DNA of 64,000 nucleotides from Pseudomonas fluorescens (GCF_001307155.1 NZ_CP012830.1:2618501-2682500), one strand, 5' to 3'. Counted from the stretch's first letter, positions 9,327 to 17,795 are shown. Numbers and translations are program-made. The notes: generated from the sequence alone by a model not told the origin.

Positions 9327-9354
9327 ACACACTCCCACGGGATTGCGATAAGTT

Positions 9355-9429
9355 CGATTGATATCGGGATTTAAAGGATTATTTTCGACTCAGCGATTAT
9401 ATATCGCTTTAAAAGCCGATTTTTATCGG
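9355..9429. promoter_or_regulatory. Cluster of CGAT/ATCG dyads upstream of aguB
   Basis: Three inverted repeats occur within 75 bp of AT-rich DNA: CGAT-TGAT-ATCG (9355-9366), AGCGAT-TATAT-ATCGCT (9392-9408, perfect 6-bp arms) and CCGAT-TTTT-ATCGG (9416-9429 region, perfect 5-bp arms). All share the half-site CGAT. They stand about 110-180 bp before the aguB start, in a gap that should hold the aguBA promoter. They look like operators, but no regulator is encoded next door (P. aeruginosa has aguR beside its aguBA). Confidence 0.4.
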
Positions 9430-9538
9430 TTATAAAGTCGCCTAACGCAACGGCGTAGATCACCGCGCCTGGCCGTTCCCATTTCTGTCATCGGTCGATG
9501 CCACAATCGACCCTCTGAACCCGCCCGGGAGATGATTC

Positions 9539-10417
9539 ATGAGCCGTATCGTTACCGTCGCCGCTACCCAGATGGCTTGTTCCTGGGACCTTGAAGCCAA
9601 CATCGAGACCGCTGAGAAGCTGGTCCGTGAGGCCGCAGCCAAAGGCGCACAGATCATCCTGATCCAGGAACTGTTCGAGACCCCGTACTTCTGCCAGAAG
9701 CCGAACCCGGATTACCTGCAGCTGGCCACTTCAGTTGAAGACAACGTGGCCATCAAGCATTTCCAGAAAGTCGCCAAAGAACTGCAAGTCGTGCTGCCGA
9801 TCAGCTTCTTCGAACTGGCGGGTCGCGCACGTTTCAACAGCATCGCGATCATCGATGCCGATGGCAGCAACCTCGGGATTTATCGTAAAAGCCACATCCC
9901 GGACGGTCCTGGCTACCATGAAAAGTACTACTTCAACCCGGGCGATACCGGCTTCAAAGTCTGGAACACCCGTTACGCGAAAATCGGCGTGGGCATCTGC
10001 TGGGATCAGTGGTTCCCGGAATGCGCCCGCAGCATGGCGTTGCAAGGCGCGGAAATCCTGTTCTACCCAACCGCCATCGGCAGCGAACCGCACGACAAGA
10101 GCATTTCGTCCCGCGACCACTGGCAGCGCGTCCAACAAGGCCATGCCGGCGCCAACCTGATGCCGCTGATCGCCAGCAACCGTATCGGCAATGAAGAGCA
10201 GGACGGCTACGACATCACCTTCTACGGCTCCTCGTTCATCGCCAACCAGTTCGGCGAGAAAGTCCAGGAGCTCAACGAAACCGAAGAAGGCGTACTGGTT
10301 CAGAGCTTCGACCTCGACGAACTGGAGCACATCCGCAGCGCCTGGGGTTCGTTCCGTGACCGTCGTCCAAACCTGTATGGCGCAATCAAAACCCTCGACG
10401 GTTCCCTGGAGTCCTGA
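9539..10417 (+). CDS. aguB: N-carbamoylputrescine amidase
   Basis: Hydrolyses N-carbamoylputrescine to putrescine, CO2 and ammonia, the second step of agmatine use. The 292-residue nitrilase-superfamily protein has the catalytic triad Glu44 (IQELFET), Lys117 (YRKSHIPD) and Cys154 ([10 protein letters not shown]). GGGAG lies nine bases before the ATG. aguA follows after 5 bp, so the two form one operon. The pathway gives the cell putrescine and nitrogen from arginine-derived agmatine. Confidence 0.96.
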   Translation: MSRIVTVAATQMACSWDLEANIETAEKLVREAAAKGAQIILIQELFETPYFCQKPNPDYLQLATSVEDNVAIKHFQKVAKELQVVLPISFFELAGRARFNSIAIIDADGSNLGIYRKSHIPDGPGYHEKYYFNPGDTGFKVWNTRYAKIGVGICWDQWFPECARSMALQGAEILFYPTAIGSEPHDKSISSRDHWQRVQQGHAGANLMPLIASNRIGNEEQDGYDITFYGSSFIANQFGEKVQELNETEEGVLVQSFDLDELEHIRSAWGSFRDRRPNLYGAIKTLDGSLES

Positions 10418-10422
10418 TCACT

Positions 10423-11529
10423 ATGACTACTTTGCACAGCACGCCTCGCGCTGACGGTTTTTACATGCCCGCCGAGTGGGCAACCCAAACCCAGACCTGG
10501 ATGGTCTGGCCGGAGCGCCCGGACAACTGGCGCCTGGGTGGCAAGCCGGCGCAAGCCGCTCACGTTGCGGTGGCCAAGGCCATCGCGCGTTTTGAACCGG
10601 TGACCGTTGCCGTCTCGGCGGCCCAGTACGAAAACGCCCGTGCGCGTCTGGACGTGCCGAATATCCGCCTCGTCGAGATGTCCAGCGACGACGCTTGGGT
10701 CCGTGATACCGGCCCGACCTTCGTCATCAATAACAGCGGCGAAGTCCGTGGTGTCGACTGGGACTTCAACGCCTGGGGCGGCTTTGATGGCGGTCTGTAT
10801 TCGCCGTGGAATCGTGACTCGCAAGTGGCCGGCAAGATCCTCGAGATCGAGCGCAGCCCACGTTACCGCACCGAGGGTTTCGTGCTCGAAGGCGGTTCGA
10901 TCCACGTCGATGGCGAAGGCACGCTGATCACCACTGAAGAATGCCTGTTGAATCGTAATCGCAATCCGCACATGAGCCGTGCCGACATCGAAGCGGTGCT
11001 GAGCGCACAATTGGCTGTGGATAAAATCATCTGGCTGCCGGACGGTTTGTTCAACGACGAAACCGACGGTCATGTCGATAACTTCTGCTGCTATGTGCGT
11101 CCCGGTGAAGTGCTGTTAGCCTGGACCGACGATCCGCAGGATCCGAACTACCCGCGTTGCCAGGCTGCAATGAAGGTCTTGCAAAGCACCAAGGACGCCA
11201 AGGGCCGCCCATTTAAGGTGCACAAAATGCCGATTCCGGGGCCGCTTTACGCGACCGAGGAAGAGTGCGCCGGTGTCGACCCGGTAGACGGTACTCAGGA
11301 GCGTAACCCTTCTGTGCGCCTGGCCGGCTCCTACGTGAACTTCCTGATCGTCAACGGCGGCATCATTGCGCCGAGCTTTGACGATCCGCTGGACGCGCAA
11401 GCCAAGGAAATCCTCCAGAACCTGTTCCCGCAGCACGAAGTGGTGATGGTGCCGGGGCGTGAACTGTTACTGGGTGGCGGTAACATCCATTGCCTTACCC
11501 AACAACAGCCGGCACCGCACAAAGGTTGA
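10423..11529 (+). CDS. aguA: Agmatine deiminase
   Basis: Converts agmatine to N-carbamoylputrescine and ammonia. The 368-residue guanidino-modifying enzyme keeps the catalytic Cys357 in [14 protein letters not shown], the same number as in P. aeruginosa AguA. It also keeps the His/Asp-containing [15 protein letters not shown] block and the [12 protein letters not shown] motif. It is the second gene of aguBA and is followed about 70 bp later by a strong terminator. Its product is the substrate of the amidase encoded just upstream. Confidence 0.96.
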   Translation: MTTLHSTPRADGFYMPAEWATQTQTWMVWPERPDNWRLGGKPAQAAHVAVAKAIARFEPVTVAVSAAQYENARARLDVPNIRLVEMSSDDAWVRDTGPTFVINNSGEVRGVDWDFNAWGGFDGGLYSPWNRDSQVAGKILEIERSPRYRTEGFVLEGGSIHVDGEGTLITTEECLLNRNRNPHMSRADIEAVLSAQLAVDKIIWLPDGLFNDETDGHVDNFCCYVRPGEVLLAWTDDPQDPNYPRCQAAMKVLQSTKDAKGRPFKVHKMPIPGPLYATEEECAGVDPVDGTQERNPSVRLAGSYVNFLIVNGGIIAPSFDDPLDAQAKEILQNLFPQHEVVMVPGRELLLGGGNIHCLTQQQPAPHKG

Positions 11530-11601
11530 GTGAAGTTGTAACAATCGGTGGCGCTGGATTGATCCGCGTTTTATCCGGTTCATGTGGGTGACCCCTTATC
11601 T

Positions 11602-11634
11602 AACCCGCAGCTCCTATGGACTGCGGGTTTTTTT
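11602..11634 (+). terminator. Rho-independent terminator of aguBA
   Basis: AACCCGCAG and CTGCGGGTT are perfect inverted arms around CTCCTATGGA, followed by TTTTTTTA. It lies about 70 bp after the aguA stop. Confidence 0.9.
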
Positions 11635-11776
11635 ATATCCACATGCTGGCCTGGCAGGCACTTTGGCATAGCTCTTGTATCTGTCTGAGAGCAATTCTCG
11701 GGAATGTAGAACCGCGTTGTTCTGTCATAAACCTTGGATAAGTTAGCCGCTCACGAACCAGGAGAGAGCGCCGGAA

Positions 11777-11977
11777 ATGAATATGGTCAGCGAGCGGACA
11801 TCGCATCCCTTGGCAATGAATGGCGAATCGCTTCAGGTGCTGGCGCAATGGTTGAAATCCAACGGAACGCGACAGGTCAGAGAACCTGACCCGCGCAGGA
11901 TGATGATCGAGCGTTATCCCGCTGGTTTATTCAGTGAGGCAGAACTTGAAGCCTTGTGGGATGTGATTGAAGGATAG
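11777..11977 (+). CDS. Small conserved hypothetical protein
   Basis: A 66-residue protein, charged, with no membrane segment. A C-terminal acidic helix FSEAELEALWDVIEG follows a basic patch REPDPRRMMIER. CCGGAAA precedes the ATG and a strong terminator follows 17 bp after the stop, so it looks like a real single-gene transcript. I recognise it only as a conserved Pseudomonas small protein of unknown role. Confidence 0.65.
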   Translation: MNMVSERTSHPLAMNGESLQVLAQWLKSNGTRQVREPDPRRMMIERYPAGLFSEAELEALWDVIEG

Positions 11978-11993
11978 AAAGCAAAGGATTGGT

Positions 11994-12025
11994 AAAGCGC
12001 TGCCCGGATGGCAGCGCTTTTTTTT
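11994..12025 (+). terminator. Rho-independent terminator
   Basis: AAAGCGCTGCC-GGAT-GGCAGCGCTTT is followed by an unbroken T run. It ends the transcript of the 66-residue protein gene. Confidence 0.92.
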
Positions 12026-12188
12026 GCCCTTGGAAAAGCGGGTTCAGGTTTGGTCCAGCCTGTCGTAGCCCAAACACACCATTTGACCGATCTGCGAAAC
12101 AGACTAAAAGCCATTACGGCGTTTTTCCCTCTCCGTCATAGGAATAGTCTGCCGGCATCGAATTCCTACGACTTTGCTGGAGCTTTCC

Positions 12189-12884
12189 ATGTCTACCGCG
12201 ACCCTTCATTACATCTACGACCCACTGTGCGGCTGGTGCTACGGCGCCAAACCATTGGTGCAAGCGGCGCAGGCTGTTTTGCCGGTGATCGCCCATGGCG
12301 GCGGCATGATGACCGGCGCCAACCGGCAGACGGTTTCACCTCAACTGCGTGATTACGTGATGCCTCACGACCGACGCATCACCGAGTACACCGGGCAGCC
12401 ATTTGGTGAGGCGTATTTCGAAGGCCTGTTGCGCGATCACACCGCCGTGTTTGATTCCGCGCCACCGATTGCTGCCGTGCTGGCCGCTGAACAACTCGCC
12501 GGACGTGGGCTGGAACTGCTGGGGCGTTTGCAGAGCGCGCACTACGTGGAAGGTCGGCGGATTGCCGATGAAGCGGTGTTGCTGGAACTCGCCGCATCGA
12601 TTGGCCTGGAAGCTGAGTCCTTCAAGCGCGAGTTCAAGGACGCACTGGCGAACGAAACCCAAGACCACATCAAGAAAAGCCGCGCACTGTTGGCGCAGGT
12701 TGGCGGCCAGGGCTTCCCGACATTGGTGCTGGAGCAGGACGATCAATTCACCGTGGTCGACATCAGTCCATGGCTCGGTAAGCCTGAAGCATTTGCGGCC
12801 TGGTTGAGCCAATCAGTCGTCGCCCATCCGAACGAATCCACTTCCCCGGTTCAAGCCTGTGGCCTGGACGGTTGTGCTCACTGA
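12189..12884 (+). CDS. DsbA-family thioredoxin-fold oxidoreductase (CGWC)
   Basis: A 231-residue cytoplasmic-looking protein with the redox motif CGWC at Cys14-Cys17 right after a short beta strand (LHYIYDPL). A helical insertion and the GGQGFPTLVLEQ segment (cis-Pro region) follow, as in FrnE/DsbA-like proteins. No signal peptide, so it is not a periplasmic DsbA. ATG 12189 is chosen over ATG 12174 because GGAG lies seven bases before it. The last residues include two further Cys in ACGLDGCAH. A SnoaL-like gene follows after 25 bp, probably in one operon. Substrate unknown. Confidence 0.85.
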   Translation: MSTATLHYIYDPLCGWCYGAKPLVQAAQAVLPVIAHGGGMMTGANRQTVSPQLRDYVMPHDRRITEYTGQPFGEAYFEGLLRDHTAVFDSAPPIAAVLAAEQLAGRGLELLGRLQSAHYVEGRRIADEAVLLELAASIGLEAESFKREFKDALANETQDHIKKSRALLAQVGGQGFPTLVLEQDDQFTVVDISPWLGKPEAFAAWLSQSVVAHPNESTSPVQACGLDGCAH

Positions 12885-12909
12885 TCTCATCGACTACGCG
12901 GAGCGACCC

Positions 12910-13305
12910 ATGGATAACCTGAGCCTGATCAAAAGCACCTATGAAGGTGCCAACTCCCAGGAGAACGCGCGCAACACCGCCGCAGCGTTAGCCACTGATG
13001 CACAGTGGACCGAATCGGCGGGGTTTCCGTATGCGGGGACGTACGTTGGTTTCGACGCCATCGTCGAGAATGTCTTCAAGCGACTGGGCACTGAATGGGA
13101 AAATTTTCAGTTCAAGGTCGAGAGCTATGTCGCGCAGGGCGACAAGGTATTCGCCTATGGAAATTACAGCGGAATCTACAAGGCCACGGGTCGTCCGATG
13201 AACGCCCGAGTCGCGCATTTGTGGACTTTGGCGAACGGTAAAGTCACCCATTTCGAGCAGTTTGTGGACAGCCACACAGTGCAATTGGCGATCGCTGAGC
13301 AGTAA
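12910..13305 (+). CDS. SnoaL-like / NTF2-fold protein
   Basis: A 131-residue protein of the cone-shaped NTF2 fold: N-terminal helix (NLSLIKSTYEGAN), GYP-type core (AGTYVGFDAIVENVF) and C-terminal strands with WTLANGKVTHFEQFVDS. Such proteins are small hydrolases, isomerases or ligand binders, and no substrate can be named. ATG 12910 has CGGAG nearby; the open frame before it overlaps the previous gene and is not used. It is probably cotranscribed with the CGWC oxidoreductase gene. Confidence 0.8.
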   Translation: MDNLSLIKSTYEGANSQENARNTAAALATDAQWTESAGFPYAGTYVGFDAIVENVFKRLGTEWENFQFKVESYVAQGDKVFAYGNYSGIYKATGRPMNARVAHLWTLANGKVTHFEQFVDSHTVQLAIAEQ

Positions 13306-13347
13306 GTTCTTAGACGATTTTCGCCTAATTACAGAAGATTCACGAAA

Positions 13348-13377
13348 TTGACACATGCTTAAGGGCGCGGCTAGGAT
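13348..13377 (+). promoter_or_regulatory. Sigma-70 promoter upstream of the OprD porin
   Basis: TTGACA (13348-13353) is a perfect -35 hexamer. TAGGAT (13372-13377) serves as -10 with an 18-bp spacer. A start near 13384 gives a leader of about 158 nt that contains the hairpin at 13424-13462. Confidence 0.6.
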
Positions 13378-13423
13378 TCGTCCCAACGCCTGTGGCCAAC
13401 CGCCACGACTCCAAAAAATAATA

Positions 13424-13462
13424 AGGGCCTGCCTCGCTTTTGCGTGGGTGGGCCTTTTGTTT
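13424..13462 (+). terminator. Terminator-like hairpin in the OprD leader
   Basis: AAGGGCC...GGGCCTTTTG is an imperfect hairpin with a T-rich tail. It lies between the likely porin promoter and the porin start, about 80 bp before the ATG. It may be an attenuator for the porin or the end of the upstream two-gene unit. Confidence 0.5.
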
Positions 13463-13541
13463 TGGAGTGAAAAAAGAGCGCAATAGCAGCCATTTCAGCC
13501 AGCGGTCACAGCGCGTATCAACCCGTAATAAGGAAAATAAC

Positions 13542-14828
13542 ATGTTGAATAAGCGGATCGGTCTGATCGCTCTGGGGATTTTTAGCGCCACTCAAGCCAT
13601 GGCTAACGACCAGGCGGAGTCCAAAGGTTTTGTTGAAGACAGCAGCCTGAAAGTGCTGTTGCGCAACGCCTACATCAATCGTGATTACAAGAACGGTAAA
13701 GAAGACAAGGCCGAGTGGGGCCAAGCTGCCATTGGCACCTTCTCCTCGGGTTTCACCCAAGGCACCGTGGGTGTCGGCGTTGATGCCTTCGGTCTGTACG
13801 CCCTGCGCCTCGATGGCGGCAAGGGTCGTAGTGGCGCCGGCGGTATCGACTTCTTCAAGCAAGGCGACAGCGGCGAAGCTGCCGATGACTTGGCCAAGGC
13901 TGGCGCGGCGGTAAAATTCCGCCTGTCCAACACCGTGCTGACCTATGGCGACCAGATGCCGGAGCTGCCGGTGCTGAACTACGACAACTCGCGCCTGCTG
14001 CCTGAAAGCTACACTGGCACCTTGATCACCTCCAAGGAGATCAAAGGCCTGGAGCTGAACGCTGGCCGTTTCACCGCCGAATCGCGCAAGAGCGCCGAAG
14101 GTCGTGACAGCGGTGGCCTGAAGTCGATCAACGTCTTGGGCGGTCGCTACCAGTTCACCGAACAATTCAAAGGTGCGTTCTACGCGTCCAACGTAGAAGA
14201 CGTTCTGAAGAAACAGTACGTGAACCTGAACTACGTGTTCCCGCTGGCCACCGATCAGTCCCTGACCTTCGACTTCAACGGCTACCAGACCAAGCTGGAC
14301 AAGTCCTACGCCCTTGATAACAAAACCGAAGGCCAGGACAACAAAATCTGGAGCCTGGCAGCGACCTTCGTCACCGGCCCGCACTCGTTCACCCTCGCGC
14401 ACCAGCGCAGCACTGGCGACAGCAATCTTGGCTACCCGTACGGCGGCTATCAGAAAGAACAGGGTCGTGTCGGTGACGGTGGCAACACCATCTACCTCGC
14501 CAACTCTTACTGGTCCGACTTCAACGCTGAAGACGAACGCAGCTGGCAGCTGGGCTACGGCCTCGACTTCGGCGCTTTCGGTGTGCCTGGCCTGACCTAC
14601 AACGTGGCGTACGTGCGTGGCGACAACATCACCACCGCCACCAGCACCGGCGGTACCGAGCGCGAAATCTTCAACCAGTTCAAGTACGTGGTCCAAAGCG
14701 GCCCGGCCAAAGACTTGAGCGTAAAAGTGCGCAGCTCGGTCCTGCGCGTGTCGCAGAAATCCAGCGACTACAACGTCAGCGGCAACGAAGTCCGTGTGTT
14801 CGTGGATTACCCGATCAACATCTTCTGA
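13542..14828 (+). CDS. OprD-family outer-membrane porin
   Basis: A 428-residue beta-barrel protein with a cleavable signal peptide (cut likely after ALA-type AMA near residue 21). It has the OprD-family start GFVEDSSLKVLLRNAYINRDYK and ends in a strand VFVDYPINIF with C-terminal Phe, the outer-membrane assembly signal. The family forms substrate-selective channels for amino acids, peptides or aromatic acids, and the substrate cannot be read from sequence. ATG 13542 follows AAGGAAA. The open frame before it carries the leader and is not coding. A terminator follows 40 bp after the stop. The gene stands alone with its own promoter and long leader. Confidence 0.93.
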   Translation: MLNKRIGLIALGIFSATQAMANDQAESKGFVEDSSLKVLLRNAYINRDYKNGKEDKAEWGQAAIGTFSSGFTQGTVGVGVDAFGLYALRLDGGKGRSGAGGIDFFKQGDSGEAADDLAKAGAAVKFRLSNTVLTYGDQMPELPVLNYDNSRLLPESYTGTLITSKEIKGLELNAGRFTAESRKSAEGRDSGGLKSINVLGGRYQFTEQFKGAFYASNVEDVLKKQYVNLNYVFPLATDQSLTFDFNGYQTKLDKSYALDNKTEGQDNKIWSLAATFVTGPHSFTLAHQRSTGDSNLGYPYGGYQKEQGRVGDGGNTIYLANSYWSDFNAEDERSWQLGYGLDFGAFGVPGLTYNVAYVRGDNITTATSTGGTEREIFNQFKYVVQSGPAKDLSVKVRSSVLRVSQKSSDYNVSGNEVRVFVDYPINIF

Positions 14829-14869
14829 TGATCGGATGCGTGGTTGAGGCCTGATACAAGGCCGAAATG

Positions 14870-14899
14870 AGAAAGCCCCGACTGGTTCGGGGCTTTTTC
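14870..14899 (+). terminator. Terminator of the OprD gene
   Basis: GAAAGCCCCG-ACTGGTT-CGGGGCTTTTTC is a strong hairpin with a T tract. It may also serve the opposite-strand gene that ends at 14930. Confidence 0.9.
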
Positions 14900-14929
14900 T
14901 TGCGTGCGGATCAGGTTCAGACAGCGATG

Positions 14930-15178
14930 TTACTGGCTGCGGTTGTTACCTGGCGCGCCCAACACCTTCACCACGTCATCGATCACCGCCTTACTCATCT
15001 CCTGCAAATAGTGCGACGCCCAGGCATAGCGGTCCGTATTGCGCTCCATCGCCGCGTCTTCGGCCAGCAGTTTGGAGAGGTGGAGCAAGTCGGAAACGTG
15101 GGACAGGGCTTCGCGGATCGGGACGCCGCTGTTGACGCGGAAGAGGGGTTGGTCGGAGTGGATGGAGAAGGGCCGCAA
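14930..15178 (-). CDS. DUF3077-type small protein, uncertain start
   Basis: About 82 residues: LFRVNSGVPIREALSHVSDL followed by a helical second half. This matches what I remember of the Pseudomonas-specific DUF3077 family, function unknown. The only start in the frame is TTG at 15178. Upstream the frame stays open through the 46-bp palindrome to a stop at 15260-15262 without an ATG. The N-terminus may therefore have been lost or replaced, and the gene may be a 5'-truncated remnant. Confidence 0.55.
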   Translation of the reverse strand: MRPFSIHSDQPLFRVNSGVPIREALSHVSDLLHLSKLLAEDAAMERNTDRYAWASHYLQEMSKAVIDDVVKVLGAPGNNRSQ

Positions 15179-15216
15179 GCGTGGCGAATTGGAAGCTTTG
15201 GTCGGGGGAGTTTTAG

Positions 15217-15262
15217 TGAAAATTATGGCTGGGCAATAATTATTGCCCAGCCATAATTTTCA
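15217..15262. repeat. Perfect 46-bp palindrome
   Basis: Bases 15217-15239 are exactly complementary, in reverse, to 15240-15262. The left arm begins TGAAAATTATGGCTGGGC and the centre is CAATAATTATTG. There is no spacer and no mismatch; the symmetry stops at 15216/15263. It is AT-rich at both ends with a GC core (GGCTGGGC). The rest of the 15179-15528 gap shows no gene that I can support. Confidence 0.95.
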
Positions 15263-15528
15263 TAATTTCGAAAAACCTGGCGACGACCCTATCAGTGCGA
15301 GTGAACCGGGCATTGGATATGGCCCATAAACACGCTCAAAACCAGCGTTCTTCCAGGGTTTTTCAGGGGCGGAAAGCCGGTTTAGACATATCAATATCCT
15401 GCCCATATTCATTACATCACGTCACTAATGATGTGCTTGAACCCATCTTTATCCCGCCAAGGCAACGCCATACAGTCGACTCCACCACCTGCCCATCATC
15501 CCGAAGGGAAGGTCACTGGAGAGTCGTC

Positions 15529-15744
15529 ATGCCTTTCGTCAGCGTACGCATTACCCGCGATGGCGTTACCTCGGAGCAGAAAGCTCAGGTGATCGCCGAA
15601 ATCACTGAAACCCTGGAGCGGGTCCTCAACAAACGCCCGGACCTGACCCACATCGTGATCGAAGAAGTCGACACCGATAACTGGGGCTATGCCGGGATCA
15701 CCACCACCCAATATCGAAAGCAACTGGCAGAGGGGCAGTCATGA
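15529..15744 (+). CDS. 4-oxalocrotonate tautomerase-family protein
   Basis: A 71-residue protein beginning Met-Pro-Phe. After Met removal, Pro1 is the catalytic base of this family. The body VSVRITRDGVTSEQKAQVI and HIVIEEVDTDNWGYAG fits the small tautomerase fold. ATG 15529 follows TGGAG; the 78-codon open frame before it has no family similarity. The stop overlaps the next start as ATGA, so it is coupled to a DsbA-like protein. Substrate unknown. Confidence 0.88.
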   Translation: MPFVSVRITRDGVTSEQKAQVIAEITETLERVLNKRPDLTHIVIEEVDTDNWGYAGITTTQYRKQLAEGQS

Positions 15745-16397
15745 GGCAGCCCGTCACCATCGATTTCATCTCCGATGTGGTGTGCCCGTGGTGCGCCTTG
15801 GGTGTGACGGCGCTGGAGCTAGCTATCGAGAATCTGGCTGGGGAAGTTCCGGTCGAGCTGACCTTCAAGCCTTTTGAGTTGAACCCGGACATGCCGGCTG
15901 AAGGTGAGAACGCGGTCCAGCACCTGATGCGCAAATACGGGCGCAGCGCCGAGGACATCGCGGCCGGCAAAGCGATGCAGATCGCCCGTGGTCAAGCCAT
16001 CGGTTTCACGTTCGATTTGGAGAAACGCAGCCACTTCTACAACACCTTTGATGCTCACCGCCTGTTGTTCTGGGCATTGCAGGAAGGGCGGCAGATTGAA
16101 CTGAAGAAAGGCTTGCTGCGCGCTTACTTCAGCGACGGCCAGAACCCGAGCGATCGCGAGACGCTGGTCCGCCTGGCGGCTGAAGCGGGTCTGAATGCGG
16201 CCCGTGCGCGTGAGGTGTTGGCGTCCGGAGCGTTTGCCACGGAGGTGCGTGAGCTTGAAGCGTTTTACCGCGATCACGGCATCAATTCGGTACCGGCCAT
16301 GATCCTCAACGGTCGTCACCTGGTGTCCGGTTCGCAATCGGTCGAGTACTACGAACAGATGCTGAGGCAAATGGCGCAGGCCCCCGCTGAAGCCTGA
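15741..16397 (+). CDS. DsbA-family oxidoreductase (CPWC), FrnE-like
   Basis: A 218-residue protein with no signal peptide and the motif CPWC at Cys15-Cys18, preceded by IDFISDVV. It has the thioredoxin-with-helical-insert layout of FrnE / 2-hydroxychromene-2-carboxylate isomerase relatives, including GINSVPAMILNGRHLVSG near the C-terminus (cis-Pro loop). It starts within the tautomerase stop (ATGA). With the tautomerase and the SDR 41 bp downstream it forms a small likely operon, perhaps for oxidative or xenobiotic stress; that is inference. Confidence 0.88.
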   Translation: MRQPVTIDFISDVVCPWCALGVTALELAIENLAGEVPVELTFKPFELNPDMPAEGENAVQHLMRKYGRSAEDIAAGKAMQIARGQAIGFTFDLEKRSHFYNTFDAHRLLFWALQEGRQIELKKGLLRAYFSDGQNPSDRETLVRLAAEAGLNAARAREVLASGAFATEVRELEAFYRDHGINSVPAMILNGRHLVSGSQSVEYYEQMLRQMAQAPAEA

Positions 16398-16438
16398 TTG
16401 ATCACGTTTAAAACTCCATTATTTTGTAGAGGTTCATC

Positions 16439-17149
16439 ATGAGCAATTCGAAAAAAGTCATTGTTATTACCGGCGCATCCCAAGGTCTCGGCGCAGGCAT
16501 GGTCAAGGCCTTTCGTGATCTCGATTACCGGGTGGTTGCCACTTCGCGTTCGATCAAACCGTCCACCGATCCGGACATCCTGACCGTGGCGGGCGATATC
16601 GGCGACCCGGCGATTGCCGAGCGCGTGATTCGTGAAGCGATCGCACGTTTTGGCCGTGTCGACACCCTGGTCAACAACGCCGGGATCTTCGTCGCCAAGC
16701 CGTTCACCGCCTATACCCACGAAGACTACGCTGCTGTGCTGTCGGTGAACCTGAATGGTTTCTTCTACATCACCCAACTCGCCATCGCGCAGATGGAAAA
16801 ACAAGGCCGCGGCCACGTCGTCAACATCACCACCAGCCTGACAGACCACGCCGTCGACGGCGTGCCGTCGGTACTGGCGTCGTTGACCAAAGGTGGCCTC
16901 AACGCCGCAACCAAATCCCTGGCCATCGAATACGCCAAGCGTGGCATTCGCGTGAACGCGGTCAGCCCCGGCATCATCAAAACGCCAATGCACGCCGAAG
17001 AAACCCACGAAGCGCTGGGCAATTTGCACCCGGTCGGGCACATGGGCGAGATCAGCGACATCGCCCAGGCCGTTGTGTATCTGGACTCCGCCGGATTCGT
17101 CACCGGCGAAATCCTGCACGTCGATGGCGGTCAGAGCGCGGGTCACTAA
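16439..17149 (+). CDS. SDR-family protein lacking the catalytic tyrosine
   Basis: A 236-residue classical short-chain dehydrogenase fold. It has the nucleotide loop TGASQGLG (11-18), NNAG (79-82), Ser133 and SPGIIKTPM. The expected YxxxK reads A147-S-L-T-K151, so the catalytic Tyr is Ala while Lys is kept. I remember the VLASLTKGGLN wording from related proteobacterial proteins, so this may be a conserved subfamily rather than local decay. NAD(P) binding looks intact; catalysis by the usual mechanism is doubtful. GTAGAGG lies before the ATG. A terminator follows. Confidence 0.88.
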   Translation: MSNSKKVIVITGASQGLGAGMVKAFRDLDYRVVATSRSIKPSTDPDILTVAGDIGDPAIAERVIREAIARFGRVDTLVNNAGIFVAKPFTAYTHEDYAAVLSVNLNGFFYITQLAIAQMEKQGRGHVVNITTSLTDHAVDGVPSVLASLTKGGLNAATKSLAIEYAKRGIRVNAVSPGIIKTPMHAEETHEALGNLHPVGHMGEISDIAQAVVYLDSAGFVTGEILHVDGGQSAGH

Positions 17150-17177
17150 GACCTGCTTTTCCAAACTCCGAAAACAA

Positions 17178-17210
17178 CAAAGCCCTCGCATTACTGCGGG
17201 GGCTTTGTTT
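17178..17210 (+). terminator. Terminator after the SDR gene
   Basis: CAAAGCCCTCGCA-TTAC-TGCGGGGGCTTTG has a near-perfect stem followed by TTTG. The preceding bases (TTCCAAACTCCGAAAACAAC) recur before the terminator at 18118. Confidence 0.88.
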
Positions 17211-17396
17211 GATAACTCCAAGCATTTAGTGGTCCGTCATTGCGCCAAAAAAGTCTAAATCCATCCTGTTGTTTCTACGATATTTAAGAATTCGTTGCTG
17301 GAGTTGTCCTGCTGCCGGCTCTGGCATGGCCGCCAGCGAACTAAACTAAGTTGTACCTCTGGTGTAGATGTCTCCAGAGAGGTAAGGAGGTGCCAA

Positions 17397-17795
17397 ATGG
17401 CCATTCGTGATACCTATCGGGAAATTGAGCAGACCCTGGGTCAGGTACCGGAGTGGATCAAGCAGATGCCGGAAGGTGCAGCGAACGGATTCTGGGTCGT
17501 AGCCAAGGATTTCTGGCTGGCAGAAACCAAGATTCCTAACAAGTACAAGGAGTTGATAGGTCTGGCAGTGTCCGGGGCGACTCGTTGTAAGTATTGCGCC
17601 CTGTTCCATACCGAAGCCGCGCGCTTGTTTGGCGCGACTGACGAGGAAATTTCCGAAGCCAGCTTTATGGGGTCGCTGACCATGATGGGCAGCACCTTTA
17701 TTAACGCCCAGCAGATCGACTACGAGCAGTTCCGGCAGGAAACGCTGAGTATCGTCCGGTATGTCAAAGAACACTCGCAACCCAAAGCCGCTTAA
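17397..17795 (+). CDS. AhpD-like carboxymuconolactone-decarboxylase family protein
   Basis: A 132-residue helical protein with the AhpD/CMD redox motif RCKYCALFH (Cys64, Cys67, His71). Such proteins act as alkylhydroperoxidase partners or decarboxylases. ATG 17397 has a full AAGGAGG ribosome site. The 34-codon open extension before it is not supported. The end overlaps the next frame by 35 bp. The partner of the redox site cannot be told from context. Confidence 0.88.
   Translation: MAIRDTYREIEQTLGQVPEWIKQMPEGAANGFWVVAKDFWLAETKIPNKYKELIGLAVSGATRCKYCALFHTEAARLFGATDEEISEASFMGSLTMMGSTFINAQQIDYEQFRQETLSIVRYVKEHSQPKAA

Noticed and set aside
13518..14696. A 392-codon open frame antisense to the OprD gene
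   Set aside because: Shadow of a strongly biased gene; Val/Gly-rich with no domain.
15295..15528. Extension of the tautomerase frame upstream of 15529
   Set aside because: It would bury the N-terminal Pro that the family needs and has no similarity; a good ribosome site precedes 15529.
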